Both the position numbers and the translations under genes were made by a program. A stretch of DNA of 7,188 nt from contig WFTU01000411.1 in assembly GCA_015485375.1 (NCBI GenBank), forward strand, positions 1 through 7,188, read 5' to 3'. Source of the stretch: Paracoccaceae bacterium (GTDB lineage: Bacteria > Pseudomonadota > Alphaproteobacteria > Rhodobacterales > Rhodobacteraceae). Position 1 is the stretch's first letter, and each line of letters opens with the position of its first letter. The notes under the pieces are model-generated. The model saw nothing but the letters and a program-made list of their open reading frames with translations. It was not told where the DNA came from and made no database searches. Below, in pieces: positions 1-6,273 of the stretch.

Positions 1-1260
1 GTTCTGGCGACCGGGGTCGCGCCGCGCCACCTGATCGTCCGGGTGGAGCACGAGAACGGACCGCTCCTGATCGTCGAGGCGCTGGATTTCCGCTGGAGCA
101 CGCGGGCCGCGCAGATGCTGGTGGACAGTTTCGGCCTGTCTCCGGCCGAGGTCGAGGTGGTGCGCAACCTGATGGCCGGCGAGACGCTGCGCGAGATCGC
201 GCGGCGTACCGGCCGGTCGGAACACACGGTGCGCAACCAGGCCAAGTCGGTTCTGGCCAAGACCGGTGCGCCCGGGCAGGTGGACCTGATCCGCCTGGTC
301 GCGCTGCTGGTCAAGGTCGAATCCCGCGCGGCTCCGGGCGTGTCCGCCCCCGGCGAACTGCGGTCCGAGATCATGGGCATGTCCTCGGGGCTGCAGATGC
401 AGGTCATTCATGCCGGGACCGAGGGCGGTTTTCCGGTCATCTTCCTGCACGGGATGCAGGATGGCATGTCGCCGGTCGAAACCCTGAACGAGCGGCTGAT
501 CCGCCGCGGCTATCGCGTGATCGCGCCGGTGCGGCCGGGATACGGCCAGTCCGAACCGGTGGCGTCCGACCGCAAGGCGCTGTCCGTCTTCGTCCGGCAT
601 GTGGACGAGATGATCCGGCGTCTGGGGCTGCGGCGGCCGCTGATCCTGGGATACATGGCCGGCACCATCAGCGGCCACGTGCTTTCCGGACGGCTGAACG
701 ACCGTGTCGCGGGAATGCTGGGGGTCGCCGGGGCGGTCCCGATCCGGCGGGCCGGCGATCTGGCGCGGATGGCGCCCTCGCAGCGGGCGGCGGCCTATAC
801 CGCGCGCTACCTGCCCGCGCTGCTGCCCATCGTGTTGCGCATCGCCATCGCGCAGATCGACAGCCGCGAGTTCGAGGGCTTCCTCGACGACGTGTTCCGC
901 CCCGGAACGCGCGATCACGAGGTGGTCCACGGCCTTGGTCTGGTGGGGGCGCTCCGGTCCGGGTACCGGTTTTCGGTCCAGCAGGGGCATTTCGGCTTTG
1001 CGTCGGATGCGTATTTCGCCGTGCGCGACTGGAGTCCTCAGATTTCCCGGCCCGCCGCGCCGGTCGTTCTGCTGCATGGCGAGCTCGATCCCGTCATCAC
1101 CCCCGACATGGCCCGCGCCTTCGCCCGGCAGCGGGACAATATCGACCTGCGGATGGTGCCGGAGGTGGGCCAGCTCCTGCTCTACGAGCGGCCCGAGCTG
1201 GTTCTGGATACGCTCGACGAGATGAGCGGGCGCCGCTCCAGCCGCCACGAGGCGGGGTAG
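1..1260 (+). CDS. LuxR-type HTH fused to degenerate alpha/beta-hydrolase fold (5' partial)
   Basis: The frame is open from base 1, so the true start is probably upstream; a GTG at 43 is only the first possible internal start. Bases about 130-310 encode a LuxR/GerE-type helix-turn-helix (LSPAEVEVVRNL, then LREIARRTGRSEHTVRNQ), implying DNA binding. From about base 420 an alpha/beta-hydrolase fold follows: oxyanion-type VIFLHG, then a GYGQSEP strand-turn. At the nucleophile elbow (G-x-S-x-G in active enzymes) the sequence reads GYMAG, with Met at 655-657 instead of Ser. The acid is present (GELDP, Asp at 1087-1089). The position of the catalytic His (usually G-H) reads EVGQLLLYERPE, with Gln at 1171-1173. 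Hydrolysis is therefore unlikely by the usual mechanism; I infer a ligand-sensing or structural role. It ends 2 bases before the convergent lipB stop. Family assignment is firm, ligand and targets are unknown. Confidence 0.88.
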   Translation, partial: VLATGVAPRHLIVRVEHENGPLLIVEALDFRWSTRAAQMLVDSFGLSPAEVEVVRNLMAGETLREIARRTGRSEHTVRNQAKSVLAKTGAPGQVDLIRLVALLVKVESRAAPGVSAPGELRSEIMGMSSGLQMQVIHAGTEGGFPVIFLHGMQDGMSPVETLNERLIRRGYRVIAPVRPGYGQSEPVASDRKALSVFVRHVDEMIRRLGLRRPLILGYMAGTISGHVLSGRLNDRVAGMLGVAGAVPIRRAGDLARMAPSQRAAAYTARYLPALLPIVLRIAIAQIDSREFEGFLDDVFRPGTRDHEVVHGLGLVGALRSGYRFSVQQGHFGFASDAYFAVRDWSPQISRPAAPVVLLHGELDPVITPDMARAFARQRDNIDLRMVPEVGQLLLYERPELVLDTLDEMSGRRSSRHEAG

Positions 1261-1262
1261 CG

Positions 1263-1913
1263 TCAGGGTCCGAATACCGCCTCGAAGCTGCGCCTGAGCG
1301 CCACGTCCACATCGGCCATGGTCACCGGCAGGCCCAGATCGACAAGGCTGGTCACGCCGTGTTCGGAGATGCCGCACGGAACGATGCCCGAGAAATGCTC
1401 CAGGTCCGGTTCCACGTTGATCGAGATGCCGTGGAAGCTGACCCATTTGTGCAGGCGGATGCCGATGGCCGCGATCTTGTCCTCGCGCATCGCGCCGCTC
1501 GCGGTTCGCGGCTTGTCGGGGCGTTCGACCCAGACGCCGACCCGGCCTTCGCGGATGTGACCGGTGACGTTGAACTCGGCCAGCGCCGCGATCACCCAGC
1601 CTTCGAGCTGCCGGACGAAGCGCCGCACGTCGCGCCCGCGCCGGTTCAGGTCGAGCATGACATAGACCACCCGTTGCCCGGGGCCGTGATAGGTGTACTG
1701 GCCGCCGCGCCTGGTCTCGTACACCGGAAAGCGGTCGGGCGCGATCAGGTCCTCGCGGCGGGCCGAGGTGCCCGCGGTATAGAGCGGCGGATGCTCCAGC
1801 AGCCAGATGCATTCGCCGGCCGTGCCGCGGGCAATCCCTGCCGCGCGGTCCTCCATGAAGGCGACCGCGTCCTCGTAGGGCGTGAGGCCCTCGGAGATGA
1901 TCCATTCCACCAT
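1263..1913 (-). CDS. lipB: Octanoyl-[acyl carrier protein]:protein N-octanoyltransferase (LipB)
   Basis: LipB moves the octanoyl group from acyl carrier protein to a lysine of lipoyl domains (pyruvate and 2-oxoglutarate dehydrogenases, glycine cleavage H protein), the first step of cytosolic lipoate synthesis. Family hallmarks are all present: LLEHPPLYTAGTS, the GGQYTYHGPGQ signature, REDKIAAIGIRLHKWVSFHG with the active-site Lys (residue 146 from this start), and GIVPCGI with the catalytic Cys (residue 180). The insert around VERPDKPRTASG before the Lys is of a kind I associate with alphaproteobacterial LipB. Length is normal and nothing is broken. I prefer the ATG at 1911-1913 because a GCAGG lies just upstream; another ATG at 1923-1925 adds four residues and has no evident ribosome site. 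It follows the DsbA-family gene by 39 bases and probably shares its transcript. Confidence 0.95.
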   Translation of the reverse strand: MVEWIISEGLTPYEDAVAFMEDRAAGIARGTAGECIWLLEHPPLYTAGTSARREDLIAPDRFPVYETRRGGQYTYHGPGQRVVYVMLDLNRRGRDVRRFVRQLEGWVIAALAEFNVTGHIREGRVGVWVERPDKPRTASGAMREDKIAAIGIRLHKWVSFHGISINVEPDLEHFSGIVPCGISEHGVTSLVDLGLPVTMADVDVALRRSFEAVFGP

Positions 1914-1952
1914 GGCGGCCTGCATATCGCGGCGCGTGCCGGGGGGGAAGGG

Positions 1953-2639
1953 TCAGGTCGCGGTTTCAATGAGGCAGCGCTGCAGGGCGTGGGCGAAGGC
2001 TTCGGTTCCCTGCGCGCCGGTGGTCAGGTAGCGGTTGGCAAAGACGATGGAGGGGACGCTGCGGATGCCGCGTTCGATCCAGAACCGCTGCCTTGCGCGC
2101 ACGGGGGCGGCATGGGCGCCCGATTCGAGCGCCAGGCGCGCCGCGGCCGGGTCGAGCCCGGCCCGCGCGGCGGCGGCGGTCAGAACTGCGTCGTCGGAAA
2201 CGTCGCGGCCTCGGCTGAAATGGTCGGCAAAGAGTTCGAGCATGAGCGGATGCTGGCGCCCGTGCAGTGCCGCCCAGTCCAGCAGCTGGTGGGCGCGGAA
2301 GGTATTGACCATGCGCATGTCGTCGGAAAGGTTGAAATCGAAGCCCAGCTCCGCTCCGATCCGGGTGAGATGCGCGCGCGCCTGGTGGCTCTGCTGCTCG
2401 GTGATCCCGTTTTTCTCGATCAGGTGCTGGCGCAGGTTCTGGCCTTCGGGCGGCATCTGGGGGTTGAGTTCGAACGGATGCCAGGTCAGCCGCGCCCGGA
2501 CGGCCATCTGCCCGAGCGCGCGTTCGAGCTGCTTGAAGCCGACGACGCACCACGGGCAGACCACGTCGGACACGAAGCCGATCTCGACCACGCGGAGATC
2601 TCCGGGCGGCCTGGCGGGGACGGGGCCGGCATCGGTCAT
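1953..2639 (-). CDS. DsbA family oxidoreductase, FrnE/2-hydroxychromene isomerase-like
   Basis: A thioredoxin-fold protein of the DsbA superfamily, 228 aa. The active-site CxxC is visible as DVVCPWC (Cys28 and Cys31), followed by a helical insertion domain and the cis-proline loop SVPSIVF (Pro196). Residues 55-60 (PFELNP) and the QHLIEKNGI stretch are typical of the FrnE-like, cytoplasmic branch. No signal peptide is seen, so action in the cytosol is likely, as a thiol-disulfide oxidoreductase or isomerase of unknown substrate. The start at 2637-2639 is well supported: AAGGAGG lies at 2648-2654 on the coding strand's complement, 8 bases upstream. The frame stays open much further upstream, to 3179, but that would run antisense through tRNA-Leu and the integrase, so I reject it. 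Probably the first gene of a short transcript with lipB. Confidence 0.9.
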   Translation of the reverse strand: MTDAGPVPARPPGDLRVVEIGFVSDVVCPWCVVGFKQLERALGQMAVRARLTWHPFELNPQMPPEGQNLRQHLIEKNGITEQQSHQARAHLTRIGAELGFDFNLSDDMRMVNTFRAHQLLDWAALHGRQHPLMLELFADHFSRGRDVSDDAVLTAAAARAGLDPAAARLALESGAHAAPVRARQRFWIERGIRSVPSIVFANRYLTTGAQGTEAFAHALQRCLIETAT

Positions 2640-2730
2640 GGCGGGGCCCTCCTTCGATGCTGCTGCAAGCCTGACAGCGCAGCCGCGGCGAGGGAAATCA
2701 ACTTCCGTTGAGAGGAGGCGTTTTTGCCCC

Positions 2731-2759
2731 TTCACAACATCGCCCGGACGTTCTATACG
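2731..2759 (+). promoter_or_regulatory. Sigma70-like promoter of tRNA-Leu
   Basis: TTCACA (2731-2736, five of six consensus bases) is followed by a 17-base spacer and TATACG (2754-2759, four of six). The predicted start falls near 2766, about 20 bases ahead of the mature tRNA 5' end, which fits a tRNA leader. Confidence 0.6.
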
Positions 2760-2784
2760 CCCGTTCACACCAAGCCGGGACAGT

Positions 2785-2871
2785 GCGGTCGTGGCGGAAT
2801 TGGTAGACGCGCAGCGTTGAGGTCGCTGTGGGGTAACACCCGTGGAAGTTCGAGTCTTCTCGACCGCACCA
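2785..2871 (+). tRNA. tRNA-Leu (anticodon GAG)
   Basis: A complete class II tRNA. The acceptor stem is GCGGTCG (2785-2791) pairing with CGACCGC (2861-2867). The anticodon stem CAGCG/CGCTG (2812-2816, 2824-2828) encloses TTGAGGT, giving anticodon GAG at 2819-2821, which reads CUC and CUU. A long variable arm (GGGT-AAC-ACCC, 2831-2841) is diagnostic for leucine, serine or bacterial tyrosine tRNAs. The T arm spans 2844-2860 with loop TTCGAGT. Discriminator A is at 2868 and CCA (2869-2871) is encoded. The gene is intact and appears to be the insertion target of the element to its right. Confidence 0.97.
2850..2871 (+). other. Probable attL core (3' end of tRNA-Leu)
   Basis: Tyrosine recombinases commonly insert at the 3' half of a tRNA gene, using an identity segment that keeps the tRNA intact. 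Here an intact tRNA 3' end is followed at once by a recombinase gene pointing the same way and by a change in base composition, so the T-loop and acceptor 3' strand are the likely core. No second copy of this segment is present in the window, so attR must lie to the right. Core limits are inferred. Confidence 0.5.
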
Positions 2872-2930
2872 ATCTTAACCCTTTGGAAATGCAGAATCGC
2901 CTTGTTTTCAAAGTGATGAATATTGCCAGT

Positions 2931-2994
2931 GTGCCATAAAACGTGCCATACAGCGTGCCATATTCCGTATGGCACGTTTTGGTTTCGATGGCAC
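2931..2994 (+). repeat. GTGCCATA repeat array and inverted repeats in integrase leader
   Basis: GTGCCATA occurs at 2931-2938, 2943-2950 and 2955-2962, an exact 12-base period. Inverted copies follow: TATGGCAC at 2968-2975 and GATGGCAC at 2987-2994, the last containing the integrase ATG. Two alternative hairpins result. One pairs 2938-2950 with 2968-2980 (13 bp, perfect). The other pairs 2954-2962 with 2968-2976 (9 bp, loop TTCCG) and is followed by TTTT at 2977-2980. Likely roles are integrase arm-type binding sites, autoregulation of the integrase, a terminator for tRNA-Leu, or a mix of these. Confidence 0.8.
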
Positions 2995-4565
2995 AGAATC
3001 GCACACTCCCGCATGTTGAAGGCACCATTGTTCGCAATGGTCGCTATCATTTGAAGTTGCATATCCCTTATGCGATCCGCGAATTCTACGGGAATAAACC
3101 CCATGTCCGGCGCTCGCTTCGGACTGCCGACCCACGTCAAGCTGAGCGGGCCGTCACCCTTCAAAAGGCAGAGTTCCACCAGAAGGAACTGGAAAAGGAA
3201 CGGCTGGCCAACTTGCCCAAACTTGTGGAAGCTCTGCGCCCTGACCAGCGAAAGCTTTTCGATGAGGCAGGAGGATTGGAAGGATTGCTGGATGTGTTTC
3301 AGCGCTCGCTGACGGCACTGGCATTTGCTGAACCGGGGAGTACCGATCCGATTAATATGGTTGCTGGACCAGACTATGAACCCCCGGAACCCGTGGACCC
3401 ATATGATGCGAGGTTTGAAGAGGCTCAGGACCGCGCGGCCTATGAGGTCCTGCGTGACGATGCCGTGGCCGAAGGAAAGACACTCAAGGCGCTGGGCCAG
3501 AAAGTAAAGATTCCCGGTGAAGTCTTCGGGCTAGGCGAATTGGCGGACGTGTACGCCGATGAGAAGAAGCAGCCAACCAAGACGAAAGGAAATTTCGCCA
3601 CCGTGGTCCGGCGCTTCATCGAATATCACGGTGACATTGCCCTTGAAGACCTGACCTTGGCGCATCTGCGTGAATACGGCAGCGCGGTTCTGAAATTGCC
3701 GAAGCACACGAGTTCAGCCAAACTTCGCGGCCTTTCCATGCCGGATTTGATCCGTGTTGCCGACGCTGAAGGCTTGGAGCGTGTCGGGACGACTACGAGG
3801 GACAAAGACCTGAGCATTCTCAAGGCTCTTACATCGTTTGGGAAGGGGCAGGGCTATATGCAGTCTGACCCATGGAGGGGCTATTCCGCCGTAACCGCAA
3901 AGGGTAAATACGCTCGCCGGGGCAAGCCGCGCCACCCGTTCAAGCCTGATCAGGTTCGGGCCATCTTGGACCACGTCGCTTCGAACCGCGATGCGAGGAC
4001 GGTCGATAGGTGGGCACCGGTGCTGGCGGCGTATCAGGGCGCGCGCATCGAAGAAATTTGTCAGATGCGGGGTGACGACGTCTACCAAGTTGGCGAGACG
4101 TGGGTAATGCGGATCACCGTTGAAGGTGAAGAACAGAAGGTCAAGAACGCATCCAGCTATCGCGTCATTCCGCTGCATAGCGCAGTGATCAAGGCCGGAT
4201 TTCTAGACTACGCCAAAAGTCGGACAGGACCGCAACCGCTGTTTCAGGAATTCGAAGGTCGGTCGCGGCAACTGGTGGATGTGCGCCCGGACACAGATGG
4301 GCGCATGGCGGGACACTTTGGAAAGCGCTTTTCTCGGATGCTGCGTAAAGACATCGGTATAGAAGACCGCACCCGGACGTTCCATTCCTTCCGGCACACT
4401 TGGGAAGACGCAGCCGGGGACGTGGAAATGTATCAGGCGCACCGGAAGATGCTTGCAGGGCGTTCGGGTGAACAGGGAAGTCAGGACGGCTATGGCGATG
4501 GGGCCATGCAAAAGGCTCTCGCAGTCAGCTTGAACAAAATCGACCCTCTGGCGGAGCGTGAATGA
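2988..4565 (+). CDS. Tyrosine recombinase/phage-type integrase with DUF6538-like N-terminus
   Basis: A 525-aa site-specific tyrosine recombinase that should catalyse integration of the element at tRNA-Leu. The N-terminal 60 or so residues (VRNGRYHLKLHIPYAIREFYG, then RRSLRTADPRQAE) resemble the arm-binding-like DUF6538 domain of alphaproteobacterial integrases. A core-binding helical domain lies at about 180-290. The catalytic domain shows Arg353 (YQGARIEE), Lys386 (QKVKNASS), His466-x-x-Arg469-His470 (HSFRH) and Tyr502 (DGYGDG). The position usually held by His or Trp in a GH motif reads AGRS, with Arg492. I chose ATG 2988 although no Shine-Dalgarno is visible, because the open frame upstream from GTG 2943 only translates the 12-base repeats. 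No frameshift is seen, so the protein could be active apart from the Arg492 question. Confidence 0.92.
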   Translation: MAQNRTLPHVEGTIVRNGRYHLKLHIPYAIREFYGNKPHVRRSLRTADPRQAERAVTLQKAEFHQKELEKERLANLPKLVEALRPDQRKLFDEAGGLEGLLDVFQRSLTALAFAEPGSTDPINMVAGPDYEPPEPVDPYDARFEEAQDRAAYEVLRDDAVAEGKTLKALGQKVKIPGEVFGLGELADVYADEKKQPTKTKGNFATVVRRFIEYHGDIALEDLTLAHLREYGSAVLKLPKHTSSAKLRGLSMPDLIRVADAEGLERVGTTTRDKDLSILKALTSFGKGQGYMQSDPWRGYSAVTAKGKYARRGKPRHPFKPDQVRAILDHVASNRDARTVDRWAPVLAAYQGARIEEICQMRGDDVYQVGETWVMRITVEGEEQKVKNASSYRVIPLHSAVIKAGFLDYAKSRTGPQPLFQEFEGRSRQLVDVRPDTDGRMAGHFGKRFSRMLRKDIGIEDRTRTFHSFRHTWEDAAGDVEMYQAHRKMLAGRSGEQGSQDGYGDGAMQKALAVSLNKIDPLAERE

Positions 4566-4734
4566 ACTCGCTGGCCCAAAGGAGTTTCGGCTTACACGGG
4601 TGACCCATTTAGGGCAGTAATATTGACTTTTTCGGCCTGAGGGTGTAGGGTTTTGAATATGACAGGAGTGCCGGGGGCAGCCACGTCTGACGCCGGGGGC
4701 GTCCTGAATATCCACCACATATCTAGGTAAACGC
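4566..4734 (+). promoter_or_regulatory. Regulatory region: promoter plus paired GCCGGGGGC sites
   Basis: A sigma70-like promoter is possible at TTGACT (4623-4628), 17-base spacer, TAGGGT (4646-4651). The nonamer GCCGGGGGC, palindromic around a GGG centre, occurs at 4670-4678 and 4692-4700, 22 bases or about two helical turns apart; the second copy sits in a perfect stem GACGCC-GGG-GGCGTC (4689-4703). A short palindrome GGGT-G-ACCC lies at 4598-4606. This layout suggests an operator region for the following gene cluster. Confidence 0.45.
4659..4730 (+). CDS. Possible 23-aa leader peptide
   Basis: ATG at 4659 opens a frame of 24 codons (start MTGVPGAATSDAGG) ending in TAA at 4728-4730, four bases before the next ATG. 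Its stop overlaps the weak TAGG ribosome site of that gene (4724-4727), so its translation could influence the next gene. There is no convincing ribosome site of its own and no family is recognised. It may well be chance. Confidence 0.2.
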   Translation: MTGVPGAATSDAGGVLNIHHISR

Positions 4735-4995
4735 ATGACAGAATTCACACTGTCGCGCGCAGCGATTCATGCCGCCACCGGCTGGCAATACCATCGTATT
4801 CGCACGTTGATTGAAAAACCTTACAGGCTCGACAGCCGCTTTGATCCATCAGGCCCAAAAGGCGGCGGGCGGACTGAGCGTTTTCGGCTTGGCGATATTC
4901 TCGCGCGGGCGCGCACGAAACGTGCCTTCACCGAGAGCATGGCCCTTGAACTCATCGCCGCTGACGCGGCTTACCGTAAAGGAGATCAGCAATGA
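4735..4995 (+). CDS. Small winged-helix/MerR-like DNA-binding protein (excisionase or AlpA-like candidate)
   Basis: An 86-aa basic protein. Residues 5-27 (LSRAAIHAATGWQYHRIRTL) form a likely helix-turn-helix. A glycine-rich turn follows (GPKGGGRTERFRLGDILARA, about 40-58), which resembles the wing and the RYSLADVL-type helix of MerR-like, Xis and AlpA proteins. As the first gene after the integrase it is the best candidate for a recombination directionality factor or an AlpA-type activator. A weak ribosome site, TAGG, lies 7 bases before ATG. Its TGA overlaps the next ATG by 4 bases (ATGA, 4992-4995), indicating coupling. The fold is inferred from motif pattern only; it could equally be a transcription regulator of the cluster. 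Confidence 0.72.
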   Translation: MTEFTLSRAAIHAATGWQYHRIRTLIEKPYRLDSRFDPSGPKGGGRTERFRLGDILARARTKRAFTESMALELIAADAAYRKGDQQ

Positions 4996-5462
4996 ACTTC
5001 ACCACTGAATGGGAACAGGAACAAGACCGCCTGTCCCGAATCGAAACGCAACTGGCGGTGATGCCGCCCCACCAGTTGAAGCGCCTGCAAGCGGCCCAGC
5101 GCCAAGGCGAACTTGCGCTGGCTCGCACGTTCGGCAACAGGCTGAATGCTCGCGTCAGCGAGCGCATTGTTGCGGGGATGGTTCTTGATCCCGCCGTTTT
5201 GTGCACTATCGGGGGTGGCGTAAACGAACTGCCGACCGACGCCAAAGGGTGGGACCGTTGGGCGCGCGCCGCCGTCGAGCGCGAACCGCTGGCGAAGCTC
5301 AGCATAGACCACAGCGATGCCGCCCTGAAAGAAGAACTGCGTCGTGACGTTCTTGCCGGTATCCGTCCAGAACAGCGAATCTCCATGGCGCGGGAAGGAA
5401 CTCTGGATACGTATGTCGAAGCCGCAGTAAAGGCCCGGCTTGAGGCGCGTAGCGGTGTCTGA
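4992..5462 (+). CDS. Hypothetical protein, 156 aa
   Basis: I do not recognise this family. It is a soluble, charged protein without signal peptide or membrane segment. The first 50 residues are rich in Glu, Gln and Arg and read as one or two amphipathic helices (EWEQEQDRLSRIETQLAV, then QLKRLQAAQRQGELALARTF), possibly a short coiled coil. A middle hydrophobic patch follows (RIVAGMVLDPAVLCTIGGGV), then WDRWARAAVERE and a C-terminal helix ending in KARLEARSGV. The gene is surely expressed as part of the cluster: AAAGGAGAT (4978-4986) precedes the ATG by 5 bases, the start overlaps the upstream stop (ATGA), and its own stop overlaps the next gene by 8 bases. Its position between the DNA-binding protein and the TerS-like gene suggests an element-specific accessory role. 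Confidence 0.8.
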   Translation: MNFTTEWEQEQDRLSRIETQLAVMPPHQLKRLQAAQRQGELALARTFGNRLNARVSERIVAGMVLDPAVLCTIGGGVNELPTDAKGWDRWARAAVEREPLAKLSIDHSDAALKEELRRDVLAGIRPEQRISMAREGTLDTYVEAAVKARLEARSGV

Positions 5463-5955
5463 CGGCTCCCAACCCCTCGCGAACACTCGCCATGAGGCCT
5501 ACGCTCAGGGCCGTGCCAAGGGCCTCAAACAGGCAGATGCATGGAGGGGAACCATCCCTTTCGGCACGGCCTACAAAGGCGGCGACCTGTCATTGCGCGT
5601 GAGTGGCAACCGCGTCGAAGCCCGACCTGAGGTGCGCGCCCGCATTGACTACCTGATTAAACATGGGCGCGTCAGCGCCCCTGAGAACGTCCCTGACACC
5701 TTGACTCGTGCTGACATTGTTCAGGCATCGCTGGAAGTGAGTGAAGCCTTGGAGGCGTGTTACAGGATTGCGGTGAAAAGCTCGTGCTCGCCTCAACAGA
5801 TAGAACGGCTGAAATCTGTCTGGGCGGCACATTTGGCCCGGCAAGGTAAATTGGAACAAGCTAACGAACCCCTGCCCACAGATGCAAAAATAGACGTTGC
5901 GGAGATCATGACGCGCATTAAGAAAATGGGGGCTTGCACATGTCCTGCACGTTGA
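5455..5955 (+). CDS. Terminase small subunit-like protein (TerS candidate)
   Basis: A 166-aa protein whose N-terminal half fits the DNA-binding domain of phage small terminases. The opening helix TRHEAYAQGRAKGLKQADAW (residues 11-30) follows the common H-E-x-F/Y-x-x-x-x-A-x-G...A pattern, and residues 51-68 (GNRVEARPEVRARIDYLI) match the usual closing segment 'sRLlxnpxVxaRIxeL'. TerS proteins recognise the packaging site and hand DNA to the large terminase. The C-terminal half is helical and unfamiliar, with cysteines near the end (GACTCPAR). The GTG start at 5455 gives an 8-base overlap with the upstream gene (GTGTCTGA) and has GAGG 9 bases upstream; a TTG at 5440 is an alternative. No large terminase gene follows. 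It could instead be a regulator using the same HTH domain. Confidence 0.68.
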   Translation: MSDGSQPLANTRHEAYAQGRAKGLKQADAWRGTIPFGTAYKGGDLSLRVSGNRVEARPEVRARIDYLIKHGRVSAPENVPDTLTRADIVQASLEVSEALEACYRIAVKSSCSPQQIERLKSVWAAHLARQGKLEQANEPLPTDAKIDVAEIMTRIKKMGACTCPAR

Positions 5956-5956
5956 G
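5930..5956 (+). repeat. Bipartite direct repeat, copy 1
   Basis: GGGCTTGCAC (5930-5939), nine unrelated bases, then ACGTTGAG (5949-5956). The same two blocks with the same spacing recur at 6274-6300. This copy contains the ATG of the 106-aa gene (5940) directly after the first block. Confidence 0.7.
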
Positions 5957-6260
5957 GGCGCGCACTGCCCGTTCCAGTTTGATTTTGCTGCACGAGAACC
6001 TGAAAGACCTTCGCGCCTACGCTGAAGACTTTGACGCTGACCAGATCGACCGGTTGACGAAGGCCGCAGAACTGACAAGCACCACGATTAAGAAGCTATT
6101 GGCATATATCTCGGAAGCGCCGTCAGACGGCGTACCGCCCGCTAACGCGGGCGACGGCGAACAAATCGACATTCCCACGCTATGTGCGTTCCTTGACGAC
6201 GTGAGCGCTGGGCGCATCTGCCCAGAGTGTGGCGGGCGTCGTGCTTACACTACAGTTTGA
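5940..6260 (+). CDS. Hypothetical protein with C-terminal CPECGG, 106 aa
   Basis: No family is recognised. After a basic N-terminus (LRARTARSSL) come likely amphipathic helices (LHENLKDLRAYAEDFDADQI and RLTKAAELTSTTIKKLLAYI, residues about 17-57), an acidic, proline-containing linker, and a C-terminal CPECGGRRAY with Cys94 and Cys97. A single CxxC is only half a zinc ribbon, so metal binding would need dimerisation or a partner. The ATG at 5940 overlaps the upstream gene by 16 bases; the only ribosome-site-like feature is a G run at 5928-5932. A TTG at 5934 is an alternative start. The coding region lies between the two copies of a bipartite direct repeat. It is the last gene of the first overlapping run; a strong hairpin follows its stop. 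Confidence 0.72.
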   Translation: MSCTLRARTARSSLILLHENLKDLRAYAEDFDADQIDRLTKAAELTSTTIKKLLAYISEAPSDGVPPANAGDGEQIDIPTLCAFLDDVSAGRICPECGGRRAYTTV

Positions 6261-6273
6261 CCTGCCGTCCTGC

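Noticed and set aside
704..1225. Second + strand frame of 173 codons inside the LuxR-hydrolase gene
   Set aside because: Low-complexity Arg/Ser/Pro-rich product within a well-supported gene; a GC-driven shadow.
1359..2711. Long + strand open frame of 450 codons opposite lipB and the DsbA-family gene
   Set aside because: High-GC antisense shadow; it is Gly/Ala/Arg-rich without any fold, while both - strand genes are firm.
2931..2994. CRISPR-like array
   Set aside because: Repeats are only 8 bases with 4-base gaps; this is a protein-binding or hairpin region, not repeat-spacer structure.
2640..3179. Upstream extension of the DsbA-family frame on the - strand to a 408-aa protein
   Set aside because: It would run antisense through tRNA-Leu and the integrase start; the DsbA fold and a strong ribosome site both support the start at 2639.
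4366..4375. GACCGCACC inside the integrase as a second att core
   Set aside because: Only nine bases match the tRNA 3' end, inside essential coding sequence; surrounding bases do not match.
4203..4748. - strand frame of 181 codons opposite the integrase 3' end
   Set aside because: It lies opposite the catalytic integrase motifs, has no recognisable domain, and spans the regulatory gap.
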